From: Ruminococcus sp.
Lineage (GTDB): Bacteria > Bacillota > Clostridia > Oscillospirales > Ruminococcaceae
DNA length: 56,728 nt
Assembly (NCBI GenBank): GCA_019420505.1
Contig: JAHZHC010000011.1
Coordinates: forward strand, 1 to 56,728
Direction: 5' to 3'
The notes under the pieces are model-generated. The model searched no databases. It was not told where the DNA came from and was given only the letters and a program-made list of their open reading frames with translations. A program made the position numbers and the translations under genes. Below are positions 16,978-25,055 of this stretch, in pieces. Each line of letters begins with the position of its first letter. Position 1 is the first letter of the stretch.

Positions 16978-17046
16978 TTGTGAATTTTTTCACAAACAAG
17001 TCTGTTTGGACAAGTATATTATAACACTCTTTAATAGCTTTGTAAA
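16978..17046 (-). promoter_or_regulatory. nifJ promoter with Rex-type operator
   Basis: On the minus strand TTTACA (17041-17046), 17 nt, TATAAT (17018-17023). About 22 nt downstream of the -10 lies the perfect palindrome TTGTGAATTTTTTCACAA (16978-16995), which matches the redox-repressor Rex consensus TTGTGAAnnnnTTCACAA. Its position in the early transcribed region suggests a roadblock type of repression. No other feature is seen in 16998-17267. Confidence 0.72.
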
Positions 17047-17267
17047 TAGGTTTAATTAATTTTTTCATTTATTTTACACGGTTTTCGGTATATTTGGAAT
17101 TTGTTAATTTGCATGCTTTTAATAAAGCTTTTTTATAAGATTAATATTAGATGACGGTAAAATTAAATTAAGAAAATATTCTTGCGCATGTCATAAATTG
17201 TACATGTATAAGAAATATTGTTAATACTGTAATTAAAAATCACAAATCGGCATAGGAGGAAATCTAA

Positions 17268-17657
17268 TTGAGAGATTATATCAAACCAACTGAGTTGTTT
17301 TTTGCAGTATTGAGCTTGTTCATATCTTTTATATCTGTAATAGTATTTATTCTTTCTTCAGTTTATCCGGAGCGTTATATGAGTTACATAAATATATCAA
17401 GCTTGTTTCTTGCTGTTGAAGCGTTTGCTTTAGGTATGGAATTAATGCTTATGAAAAATAAGAAACTTATAGTTTCCTGTACCGTTAGCATAATAACATT
17501 GTGTTTTTTAATTGTTTGGCTGTGTCCATCGCTTAAATCATATCTTGATTTGCTGCCTTCATGGATAAGCATAGCTGTTTTAGCCGTGTTCATACCCGTT
17601 TCAATCACAGGTATTGTTAAGTATATTAGAATAAATAAACAGAATAAAGAAAGATGA
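17268..17657 (+). CDS. Small membrane protein, four predicted helices
   Basis: 129 residues with four hydrophobic segments (about 10-32, 40-60, 67-88 and 97-119) and a short basic C-terminus (KYIRINKQNKER). No family is recognised. Translation must start at TTG 17268, because AGGAGG lies 7 nt before it and no ATG is near. It is a single gene between divergent nifJ and convergent tcdA, and is followed by a GC-rich hairpin (17656-17682) and a dispersed repeat. Confidence 0.7.
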   Translation: MRDYIKPTELFFAVLSLFISFISVIVFILSSVYPERYMSYINISSLFLAVEAFALGMELMLMKNKKLIVSCTVSIITLCFLIVWLCPSLKSYLDLLPSWISIAVLAVFIPVSITGIVKYIRINKQNKER

Positions 17658-17682
17658 CGGCGGTTTTTAACCGCCGTTTCAT
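17656..17682 (+). terminator. Hairpin overlapping the end of the small membrane protein gene
   Basis: ACGGCGGTT (17657-17665)/AACCGCCGT (17669-17677) begins within the stop codon and is followed by only three T, so it is a modest terminator. Confidence 0.6.
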
Positions 17683-17702
17683 CAAAAAATTAATTATGTG
17701 TT

Positions 17703-17850
17703 TTTTTAAGGGACGCCCTCTATTGCAGGGCGTCCCTTTTTGTCAAACAAATCAACCTTTGCGGAGCGCCTAAAGTAAAGGATGTTTTGCCCACTGCGGA
17801 TTCATTCAAAGAATGAATTTGGCGACACAAGGCTCTGCCCTTGAAAACCG
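17703..17850. repeat. Degenerate dispersed intergenic repeat, second copy
   Basis: It begins with the hairpin GGGACGCCC...GGGCGTCCC and continues with TTTGTCAA, TGCGGAGCGCC, CACTGCGGA and GGCGACA...AAGG...CTGCCCTTGA. The same blocks in the same order occur at 1641-1790. Neither copy is coding. The left hairpin could also terminate transcription. Confidence 0.55.
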
Positions 17851-17883
17851 CTATCCTTCTAATAGCGGTTTCACCCCGCCGTT

Positions 17884-18597
17884 TTATATGCTAATTAAAT
17901 CTTTTATAACTTCCCCTGCAATTATAAGCCCCGCAGCAGGAGGAACAAAAGCATTACTGCCGGGAATCCGTTTTCTGTGCGGTCCGTCGGTAATTTCCGA
18001 GCCTGATGTATCACAAGGCTTTTCTTTAGAATATACAACTTTGAGCTTTTTGATTCCCCTGCGTTTGAGTTCATATCTCATAACCCTCGCCAAAGGACAT
18101 ACAGAGGTTTTGTAAATATCGGATATCTCAAATGCCGTCGGGTCAAGCTTGTTTCCTGCGCCCATAGAACTTATAATAGGTACATTATTTAAATCAGCCT
18201 GCATAACAAGTTCAATTTTCCCCGTAACAGTATCAATAGCGTCTATAACGTAATCATATAGGGAAAAATCAAATTCTGACGACGTTTCGGGAGAATAAAA
18301 TTTTTTGTGTGCAGTAACAGTGCAGGAAGGATTAATATCTTTTATTCTCTCTGTGGCAGCGTCAACCTTATATTTCCCGACAGTGCTCTGCAAAGCATAA
18401 ATCTGACGGTTTATATTTGAAGTACTGATAGTGTCGTTGTCGATAATATCAATTGCCCCGATTCCGCTTCGTACAAGAGCTTCAGCAGCATATCCGCCGA
18501 CTCCGCCTATTCCGAAAACGGCAACCCGTGAAGCTGATAATTTTTCCATGGCTTCTTTACCAAAAATAAGTTCGGTTCTTGAAAAACATTCTGACAT
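17884..18597 (-). CDS. tcdA: tRNA threonylcarbamoyladenosine dehydratase (TcdA/CsdL family)
   Basis: A 237-residue E1-like adenylating enzyme of the ThiF/MoeB/HesA superfamily. FGIGGVGGYAAEALVRSG (~27-44) is the ATP-binding glycine loop. DNDTISTSNINRQ (~55-67) holds the conserved Asp and the Arg finger region, and DAIDTVTGK follows at about 115. TcdA cyclises t6A37 to ct6A in ANN-decoding tRNAs. PLARVMRYELKRRGI near 190 is typical of this subgroup and separates it from ThiF and MoeB, and there is no neighbouring thiamine or molybdopterin gene. No clear promoter was identified. Confidence 0.9.
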   Translation of the reverse strand: MSECFSRTELIFGKEAMEKLSASRVAVFGIGGVGGYAAEALVRSGIGAIDIIDNDTISTSNINRQIYALQSTVGKYKVDAATERIKDINPSCTVTAHKKFYSPETSSEFDFSLYDYVIDAIDTVTGKIELVMQADLNNVPIISSMGAGNKLDPTAFEISDIYKTSVCPLARVMRYELKRRGIKKLKVVYSKEKPCDTSGSEITDGPHRKRIPGSNAFVPPAAGLIIAGEVIKDLISI

Positions 18598-18789
18598 AGT
18601 TATTTCCTCAAAATTATTTGTTTTTTGTGCAATTATATTTTATTTATTATATAATTTTTAAATATATCTTGTCAAGGCTGTTTGTATTTTTGATCTGAAT
18701 AAAGGAAATCATATTATTTTAAGCTATTAATTCAAATTTATATTGGTCAAACTAAATAAGTGTTATATATATTATTTATACAAAATGAA

Positions 18790-18900
18790 CAAACTTGAGC
18801 ATATTTGAATGTTTTTGATTGTTTTTGAGCGAAAAGTGTTGACAAATAAAATTAAGTGTGATATCATATAACCATACCAATCAAATATAATCAAAATAAA
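18790..18900 (+). promoter_or_regulatory. Promoter and putative DeoR-type operators of the fru-pts operon
   Basis: TTGACA (18839-18844), 17 nt, TATCAT (18862-18867). Upstream are phased TTTGAATG, TTTTGATTG and TTTTGAGC motifs about 11 nt apart. Downstream of the -10 are the inverse motifs AATCAAA, AATCAAAA and AATCATAA. Arrays of TTTGATT/AATCAAA on both sides fit binding by the encoded DeoR-family protein at 18927, probably relieved by fructose 1-phosphate. The rest of the 18598-18926 gap is AT-rich without other features. Confidence 0.65.
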
Positions 18901-18926
18901 TCATAATTAAACAAGGAGATTATACA

Positions 18927-19673
18927 ATGCTGACAGAAGAACGTTACGGAAAAATTTTAAATTTGATTAATCAGTATAAAACAGTTACAGTTGCCCGCCT
19001 CACCGAAGAACTTAACGTTTCTGAGGCAACCATCAGAAGAGATCTGAATACTCTCGCCTCAAAGGGTAAAATAGTAAAAGTGCATGGCGGAGCAACAATA
19101 ATTGATGATAACTTTGACTTCAGTGAGCATCCTGTTGAAACAAAAGAAAAGCTGTTTGCAGAAGAGAAAAAAATGATTGCAAAATATGCGGCAGCAACAA
19201 TAAATAATGACGATTTTGTTTTTATTGACGCAGGTACAACGACCGAAAAAATGATAGATTATATAACCGAAACCGGAGCAACCTATGTTACAAACGGTTT
19301 TACGCATGCAAAAAAGCTGGCAAAAAAACAGCTTAAGGTCTATATTATCGGAGGACAGCTCAAAGCCTCAACAGAAGCGGTTATCGGTACAGAATGTGTT
19401 GACGCACTGCGAAAATTTAATTTTACAAAATGCTTTATGGGAACAAACGGAATATCTCTTTCTGCCGGACTGACAACTCCCGACATAGACGAAGCCAATG
19501 TCAAAAGTACAGTAATAAAGAACAGTTATGTTGCCTATGTGTTAGCAGATCATTCTAAATTCAATCAGATCTCATCAGTAACTTTTGCACAGACAGATAA
19601 GGTGTGTATTATAACAGACCGTGTTCCGGACGAAAAATATAAAGAAAAATGTGTGATAAAGGAGGTTATTTAA
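18927..19673 (+). CDS. fruR: DeoR/GlpR-family regulator of the fructose operon
   Basis: 248 residues, standard family length. The N-terminal helix-turn-helix VARLTEELNVSEATIRRDLN (22-41) is the diagnostic DeoR signature. The C-terminal sugar-phosphate sensing domain has the usual DAGTT (~100-104) and GTxG-type motifs. It is first in a five-gene operon with FruK, PTS IIABC, HPr and Enzyme I, one base from fruK, so it most likely represses this operon and responds to fructose 1-phosphate. AAGGAG precedes the ATG. The ligand is inferred from context. Confidence 0.9.
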   Translation: MLTEERYGKILNLINQYKTVTVARLTEELNVSEATIRRDLNTLASKGKIVKVHGGATIIDDNFDFSEHPVETKEKLFAEEKKMIAKYAAATINNDDFVFIDAGTTTEKMIDYITETGATYVTNGFTHAKKLAKKQLKVYIIGGQLKASTEAVIGTECVDALRKFNFTKCFMGTNGISLSAGLTTPDIDEANVKSTVIKNSYVAYVLADHSKFNQISSVTFAQTDKVCIITDRVPDEKYKEKCVIKEVI

Positions 19674-19674
19674 A

Positions 19675-20589
19675 ATGATTTATACAGTAACATTTAATCC
19701 TGCCATTGACTATGTAATGCGGCTTCCCGAGCTGAAAACAGGCTTGGTAAACCGTTCCGAAAACGAGGAAATTTATTTCGGAGGAAAGGGAATAAATGTT
19801 TCTATTGTTCTTAACGAGCTTGGAATAAAAACAAAAGCGCTGGGTTTTTCAGCAGGTTTTACGGGAACAGCAATAGAACAGGGTGTAAACGCTCAAGGAA
19901 TCGAAACGGATTTTGTAAGACTAAAGTCGGGTTGTTCAAGAATAAACGTAAAAATAAAAGCTGAACAGGAAACCGAAATCAACGGACAAGGACCTGAAAT
20001 AAGCGATGAAGCAATAGAACTACTTTTTGAGAAACTGGATAAAATAAACGTAGGAGATACTCTCGTCCTTGCAGGAAGTATTCCCAATACGCTTCCGGAG
20101 AATATATATGAAAAGATTCTTGAAAGACTGTCAAGGAAAGAAATAAGATTTGTTGTGGATGCAACGAAGGATCTGCTTGTCAATGTCCTTAAATATAAAC
20201 CGTTTCTTATAAAACCGAATAATCATGAGCTTTCGGAAATTTTCGGTGTAGAAATAAAAACAAACGAAGATATCGTTAAGTATGCAAAACAGCTTCAGGA
20301 AAAGGGTGCAGTGAATGTGCTTGTTTCCATGGCAGGAAACGGATCTATACTTGTGGATGAAAACGGTAAGGTCCATGTAATGGGAGTACCGAACGGAAAG
20401 ACGGTCAATTCTGTAGGAGCAGGAGATTCAATGGTAGCAGGGTTTATCGCAGGTTATACAGAGAAAAAGGATTATCGCTATGCCCTTGAATTGGGAACTG
20501 CTTCAGGAAGCGCAACGGCATTTTCAGAAGGCCTTGCAAAAAAAGATGATATCTACAGACTGCTGAGAATTTTACAGTCTGATAAATAA
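19675..20589 (+). CDS. fruK: 1-phosphofructokinase
   Basis: A 304-residue PfkB-family sugar kinase converting fructose 1-phosphate to fructose 1,6-bisphosphate with ATP. It shows FNPAIDYVM at the N-terminus, GGKGINVSIVLNELG (~39-53) and the C-terminal NSVGAGDSMVAGF signature with catalytic Asp near 250. It lies one base after fruR and 20 bp before the PTS gene, whose product forms fructose 1-phosphate, which makes the assignment firm against tagatose-6-phosphate kinase. Confidence 0.94.
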   Translation: MIYTVTFNPAIDYVMRLPELKTGLVNRSENEEIYFGGKGINVSIVLNELGIKTKALGFSAGFTGTAIEQGVNAQGIETDFVRLKSGCSRINVKIKAEQETEINGQGPEISDEAIELLFEKLDKINVGDTLVLAGSIPNTLPENIYEKILERLSRKEIRFVVDATKDLLVNVLKYKPFLIKPNNHELSEIFGVEIKTNEDIVKYAKQLQEKGAVNVLVSMAGNGSILVDENGKVHVMGVPNGKTVNSVGAGDSMVAGFIAGYTEKKDYRYALELGTASGSATAFSEGLAKKDDIYRLLRILQSDK

Positions 20590-20609
20590 AATTGAAAGGG
20601 TGGGAATAT

Positions 20610-22541
20610 ATGCGTATTACTGATCTGTTAAGAAAGGAAAGCATCGAGCTTAATGCAAGAGTAAATTCAAAAAGCGAAGCTATCGACAAGCTTGTAAGCT
20701 TGCAGATTAAGGGCGGAAATATCAGCAACGCTGAGGCTTATAAGAACGGTATTCTTGCAAGAGAAAAAATGAGTTCTACCGCTATAGGCGACGGTATTGC
20801 AATTCCTCATGCAAAAAGCGAAGCAGTTAAACGTCCCGGACTTGCAGCAATAACAGTACCTGACGGGGTTGATTACGAGGCTTTGGATGGAAAACCGTCA
20901 GAGCTTCTGTTTATGATAGCAGCACCCAATGACGGCGATGTGCATCTTGAAGTCCTGTCAAGGCTTATGACAATGCTTATGGACGGGGAATTCAGAAAAA
21001 AGCTTCTTTCAGCAGGATCAAAAGAAAAATTTCTTGAAGTTATCGATGCAATGGAAAGTGCAAAATATCCTGACGAACCAAAGCATGAATCAAATAACGA
21101 AACAGGCTACAGAGTTCTTGCAGTTACAGCTTGCCCGACAGGTATCGCTCATACCTATATGGCGGCTGAGGCTCTGGAGAAAGCGGGAGCAAAAATGGGT
21201 TATCCGCTAAAAGCGGAAACTAACGGCTCAGGAGGAGCAAAAAATGTCCTTACGGACGAAGAAATTGCCGCTGCTGACGGAATAATTATTGCCGCAGACA
21301 AGTCAGTCGAAATGACAAGGTTTAACGGCAAAAAACTTATCAGTACAAAGGTTTCGGACGGAATCAAAAAACCTGAAGAGCTTATTCAGAGAATTATTGA
21401 CGGCGACGCTCCCGTTTATGTAAGTAAGGGCGGAGAGGTCAGAAAAACTTCTTCTGAAAATGAAAGCTTCGGAAGAAAAATTTATAAACATCTGATGAAT
21501 GGTGTTTCTCATATGCTGCCGTTCGTTGTGGCAGGCGGTATATTTATCGCTCTTGCATTTCTTATTGATACGATTGCAGGCTACGGCGGTTCAGCCAGCG
21601 GCGATTTCGGTACGATCACACCGGCCGCAGCATTTTTCAAGACAATCGGCGGCGTTGCATTTAATCTGATGGTTCCGATTCTTGCAGGTTTTATTGCAAT
21701 GAGTATTGCCGACAGACCGGGACTTCTTGTAGGTCTGGTAGGAGGTTTTCTTGCCACAAGCGGAGCGACATTTGCATTGCCGGGCGGCGATGTTCCGTCA
21801 GGCTTTCTCGGAGGTCTTTTAGCAGGCTTTGCAGGCGGTTTCATGATGCTGGGTATAGAAAAGCTTTGCGATAAGCTTCCTCATGCATTAGAGGGTATAA
21901 AGCCTGTACTCATTTATCCTCTCTTGGGATTAGGCGGAATAGCAGTTATAATGTGCGCAATAAATCCGATAATGGGGCTTATTAATACAGCCATGAGCAG
22001 CGGACTTGAAACTATGGCAAAAACAGAAGGTCTTATGATCCCTCTCTGTGCATTGCTGGCAGGAATGATGGCTATCGACATGGGAGGTCCGTTTAACAAA
22101 GCGGCATATGTATTTGCGACCGGTATGCTTGCGACAGGAACAGAATCTGCTTATATGATAATGGCGGCGGTTATGATCGGCGGTATGGTTCCCCCGATTG
22201 CAATAGCATTGAGCAATACATTTTCCAAGAAAAAGTGGACATCAGAGGAGAAGAAGAATGCTCCTGTTAACTATGTAATGGGACTTTCATTTATTACAGA
22301 GGGCGCTATTCCTTATGCCGCAGCCGATCCTCTTCATGTAATTCCGGCATGTTTGGTTGGTTCGGCAGCAGCAGGCGCATTGTCAGCATTTTTTAAATGT
22401 ACTCTTATGGCACCTCACGGCGGAGTATTTGTGTTTGCAGTAGTGGGACACTGGCCGCTTTATATTCTTTCGCTTGCAGTCGGAGCAGTTGTCGGAATGC
22501 TTATGCTCGGACTTTTGAAGAAAAACGTAGATAAAGATTAA
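20610..22541 (+). CDS. fruA: Fructose PTS permease, fused IIABC
   Basis: Takes up fructose with phosphorylation to fructose 1-phosphate. Domain order is IIA (about 1-145, phospho-His67 in GIAIPHAKS), IIB (about 168-265, phospho-Cys175 in TACPTGIAHTYMAAEAL) and IIC membrane domain (about 285-640, with GGAVPPIA-like and PEG-rich loops typical of the Fru family). At 643 residues it is full length. The start is set at ATG 20610, because AAAGGGTGG is immediately upstream and the longer frame would need a TTG inside the RBS. Together with fruK, ptsH and ptsI it forms a complete phosphate relay in one operon. Confidence 0.95.
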   Translation: MRITDLLRKESIELNARVNSKSEAIDKLVSLQIKGGNISNAEAYKNGILAREKMSSTAIGDGIAIPHAKSEAVKRPGLAAITVPDGVDYEALDGKPSELLFMIAAPNDGDVHLEVLSRLMTMLMDGEFRKKLLSAGSKEKFLEVIDAMESAKYPDEPKHESNNETGYRVLAVTACPTGIAHTYMAAEALEKAGAKMGYPLKAETNGSGGAKNVLTDEEIAAADGIIIAADKSVEMTRFNGKKLISTKVSDGIKKPEELIQRIIDGDAPVYVSKGGEVRKTSSENESFGRKIYKHLMNGVSHMLPFVVAGGIFIALAFLIDTIAGYGGSASGDFGTITPAAAFFKTIGGVAFNLMVPILAGFIAMSIADRPGLLVGLVGGFLATSGATFALPGGDVPSGFLGGLLAGFAGGFMMLGIEKLCDKLPHALEGIKPVLIYPLLGLGGIAVIMCAINPIMGLINTAMSSGLETMAKTEGLMIPLCALLAGMMAIDMGGPFNKAAYVFATGMLATGTESAYMIMAAVMIGGMVPPIAIALSNTFSKKKWTSEEKKNAPVNYVMGLSFITEGAIPYAAADPLHVIPACLVGSAAAGALSAFFKCTLMAPHGGVFVFAVVGHWPLYILSLAVGAVVGMLMLGLLKKNVDKD

Positions 22542-22561
22542 TAAATAAAGGAGAAATTATT

Positions 22562-22825
22562 ATGGTATCACAAGAAGTTACTTTGGTAAACGCACAGGGC
22601 TTTCATATGCGTCCGGCAGGTTCTTTTGCAGGAGCTATGGCAAAGTATAAAAGCGATGTTACAATAAAATTCAACGGAAATGACGTTAACGGAAAAAGCC
22701 TTATGAATATTATTGCTGCATGTATTAAGTGCGGGAGCACAGTTGAAATTGTATGCAGCGGTGAAGATGAAAACGAAGCGCTTAAGGAAGCTGTTTCCTT
22801 GATTGAAAACGGATTCGGAGAATAG
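22562..22825 (+). CDS. ptsH: HPr-family phosphocarrier
   Basis: 87 residues. His15 in GFHMRPAG is the phosphate acceptor from Enzyme I, and Ser46 (NGKSLMN) is in place for regulatory phosphorylation. The active loop has Phe14 and Met16 where most Firmicutes HPr have Leu and Ala. The segment after Ser46 (MNIIAACIKCGS) carries two cysteines in place of the usual MGVMSLG. It may therefore be an operon-specific HPr, although the neighbouring Enzyme I argues for a general role. GGAGAAATT precedes the ATG. The gene is 20 bp after the permease. Confidence 0.92.
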   Translation: MVSQEVTLVNAQGFHMRPAGSFAGAMAKYKSDVTIKFNGNDVNGKSLMNIIAACIKCGSTVEIVCSGEDENEALKEAVSLIENGFGE

Positions 22826-22838
22826 TTGAAAGTGTTTT

Positions 22839-22867
22839 TCCGCTCTGAATTAAAAGTTCGGAGCGGA
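22839..22867 (+). other. Intercistronic hairpin between ptsH and ptsI
   Basis: TCCGCTCTGAA pairs with TTCGGAGCGGA (one wobble pair). No T tract follows, so it is more likely an mRNA-stability or processing element that sets relative HPr and Enzyme I levels than a terminator. Confidence 0.55.
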
Positions 22868-22916
22868 GAAATCCGATAAATAAACAGAAACTGTTCCTGA
22901 AAGGAATGATGATTTT

Positions 22917-24620
22917 ATGCTGAAAGGAATAGGCAGCTCGGAGGGGTATGGAATCGGGCGTGTTTTGCTTGTAAAGGAGCAGAACCTTGAGTTTACTCCG
23001 AGGACAGATTGTAATCCTGAAACAGAACTTAAAAGATACAGAAAAGCTGTTGAGGAATTTTGTATTAAAACTGAAAATATAGCAGAGCGTATGAAGACTT
23101 CTGTAGGAGAAAAGGAAGCAGAAATAATTTCGGGTCACATTTTAATGATAAGGGACCCGTATATGAACGGTGAAATAGAAAAGCTGATAGAGGGCGGACA
23201 GTGTGCGGAAAGCGCTCTGGTTTCTGTATGCGATATGTTTGCAATGGTGTTTTCATCTGCTGATGACGAACTGACGAAGCAAAGAGCTGCTGATGTAAAC
23301 GATATAAAAAATAACATTTTGTCAATTTTGCTTGACGAGGAAGAAACAGATATTTCTGCAGCGCCTGAAAATACTGTTCTTGTGGCAAAGGATTTGACTC
23401 CGTCAATGACTTCCTGTATAAATAAGGAGAACATTGTCGGGATTATAACCGAAACCGGAGGAAGAACCTCTCATTCGGCAATTCTTGCAAGAGCAATGGA
23501 GATTCCGGCAGTACAAAGCGTTTTGAATGCAACTGAGATTTTTTCGGAAGGTGATATGGTTATTGCTGACGGGATCGAAGGGCTTGTTATCCCTGATCCA
23601 TCACAAAGTCAGATTGATGAATATACCCAAAAAAGAGTAAAATTCATTGAGGAACGAAAGGCTCTTTCTGCTTTTGTCGGAAAGGAAACAGTTACTGCCG
23701 ACGGAATAAAGGTTGAGCTTGTGGGTAATATCGGAAAACCTGATGATGCAAATAAAGTAATAGAGTGCGACGGTGAAGGTGTAGGGCTTTTCAGGACGGA
23801 GTTTTTATTTATGGACAGAGGTTCCCGTCCAAATGAAGAGGAACAGTTTGAGGCATACAAAAAAGCGGCTCTTATCATGAAAGGCAAACCGGTTATTATA
23901 AGAACTCTTGATGTGGGCGGCGATAAGGATATTCCTTATCTTGAAATGAAAAGGGAAGAAAATCCTTTCCTCGGTTTCAGGGCAATAAGATATTGTCTTA
24001 AAAACAAGGACTTGTACATGACACAGTTAAGAGCGCTTGTGAAAGCCAGTGCATTCGGAGATATAAGAATCATGATACCTCTTGTTACCTGTGTTGATGA
24101 AATAAGAGCTGTTAAAGCTATGGTCAAAGAGATAATGGCTGAATATTCAGCAAGCGGAATTTCATACAATAAAGACTTGAAAATCGGTGTTATGATCGAG
24201 ACTTCAGCGTCATGCTTAATAGCAGATCTGCTTGCAAAAGAAGCTGATTTTTTCAGTATAGGTACAAACGATCTTACTCAATATACCATGTGTGTTGACA
24301 GAGGAAATTCCGATGTGGCATATCTTTATTCTACCTATAATCCTGCGGTTATACGTGCAATAAAGCATATAATCGAGTGTGGGAAAAAAGAAGGGATTCC
24401 TGTTGGCATGTGCGGTGAAGCTGCCGCAGACAGGCTGATGATACCTTTGCTTATTTCCTTTGGCTTGGATGAATTCAGTGTCAGCGCAGCCTCTGTTTTA
24501 AGCACCAGAAAAGCAATTTCGCAATGGACAAAATCACAGGCTGATATGCTTACGAAAAAAGTTCTGAGCGCAGTTACGCATCAGGAGGTTCTGGAAATTT
24601 TAAAAGCAGGCATTAAATAA
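22917..24620 (+). CDS. ptsI: PTS Enzyme I
   Basis: 567 residues, typical length. It transfers phosphate from phosphoenolpyruvate to HPr. The phospho-His domain shows GGRTSHSAILARA with His186. The PEP-binding domain shows GVGLFRTEFLFMDR, GTNDLTQYTMCVDRGN and the catalytic Cys in GMCGEAAAD near 505. There is no N-terminal GAF domain, so it is ptsI rather than ptsP. AAAGGA lies upstream of the ATG. It is the last gene of the fru-pts operon and is followed by a terminator. Confidence 0.95.
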   Translation: MLKGIGSSEGYGIGRVLLVKEQNLEFTPRTDCNPETELKRYRKAVEEFCIKTENIAERMKTSVGEKEAEIISGHILMIRDPYMNGEIEKLIEGGQCAESALVSVCDMFAMVFSSADDELTKQRAADVNDIKNNILSILLDEEETDISAAPENTVLVAKDLTPSMTSCINKENIVGIITETGGRTSHSAILARAMEIPAVQSVLNATEIFSEGDMVIADGIEGLVIPDPSQSQIDEYTQKRVKFIEERKALSAFVGKETVTADGIKVELVGNIGKPDDANKVIECDGEGVGLFRTEFLFMDRGSRPNEEEQFEAYKKAALIMKGKPVIIRTLDVGGDKDIPYLEMKREENPFLGFRAIRYCLKNKDLYMTQLRALVKASAFGDIRIMIPLVTCVDEIRAVKAMVKEIMAEYSASGISYNKDLKIGVMIETSASCLIADLLAKEADFFSIGTNDLTQYTMCVDRGNSDVAYLYSTYNPAVIRAIKHIIECGKKEGIPVGMCGEAAADRLMIPLLISFGLDEFSVSAASVLSTRKAISQWTKSQADMLTKKVLSAVTHQEVLEILKAGIK

Positions 24621-24633
24621 TATTGCACTTTCA

Positions 24634-24666
24634 CAAGGGCGGACATGGTTCGCCCTTGCTTTTTGC
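24634..24666 (+). terminator. Terminator of the fru-pts operon
   Basis: CAAGGGCG (24634-24641)/CGCCCTTG (24651-24658) followed by CTTTTTG. The dispersed repeat copy begins immediately after it. Confidence 0.85.
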
Positions 24667-24804
24667 TAACTCACCACAGCAGGGTCAGAGCCATAAATAT
24701 CACAAACTGATATCGTGATTTGCGCCGTGCACGCTTGCCCCCCCTTCACTTATAGTCTTATTTCAGCATTTTTTGCACGCAAACGTGCAACTTTGAATGA
24801 AATA
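24665..24804. repeat. Diverged single copy of the 96-bp repeat plus hairpin
   Basis: It matches the 193-333 region: CTAACTCACCACAGC, GGGTCAGAGCCAT, ATCACAAACTGATA, then the hairpin TTGCACG-CAAA-CGTGCAA. The outer stem is TATTTCA (24759-24765)/TGAAATA (24798-24804) instead of TATTTCG/CGAAATA, a compensatory change. The two 7-nt internal loops (GCATTTT and CTTTGAA) are identical in both copies. Confidence 0.85.
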
Positions 24805-24909
24805 TGAATAAAGTTTGTAGCAATGCACAAAAAATATACTCCTGTTTTGTCGCATGTGCACAATGATTTTTGCTTGGTTTTCAGAATGGAATTAAAACAT
24901 CCTGACCTA

Positions 24910-24938
24910 TTGACTAATAAAGTTTTATTTGCTATAAT
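24910..24938 (+). promoter_or_regulatory. Promoter of the MATE transporter gene
   Basis: TTGACT (24910-24915), 17 nt, TATAAT (24933-24938). It leaves an untranslated leader of about 110 nt. Confidence 0.8.
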
Positions 24939-24976
24939 GACCTTAATATAAAATATTTTACCGCCGGGTAAGTTTA

Positions 24977-25046
24977 AAAGCGTGGATATCATATCGTCAG
25001 GCCTTTGCAGATATGATCGTCTGTCGCTTTATTTTATTGCAAAGGA
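24977..25046 (+). promoter_or_regulatory. Structured leader with possible RBS-sequestering pseudoknot
   Basis: Outer stem AAAGCG (24977-24982)/CGCTTT (25025-25030). Inner stem ATCATATC (24988-24995)/GATATGAT (25010-25017) with a 14-nt loop. Loop bases CCTTTGCA (25002-25009) are perfectly complementary to TGCAAAGG (25038-25045), which contains the ribosome binding site of the transporter. This layout is typical of translational riboswitches, but I recognise no known class. Confidence 0.6.
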
Positions 25047-25055
25047 AATTGAGAT

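Noticed and set aside
24977..25046. Known guanidine or PreQ1 riboswitch in the MATE leader
   Set aside because: The conserved bases of guanidine-I/II and PreQ1-I classes are not seen, so only a generic structured leader is claimed.
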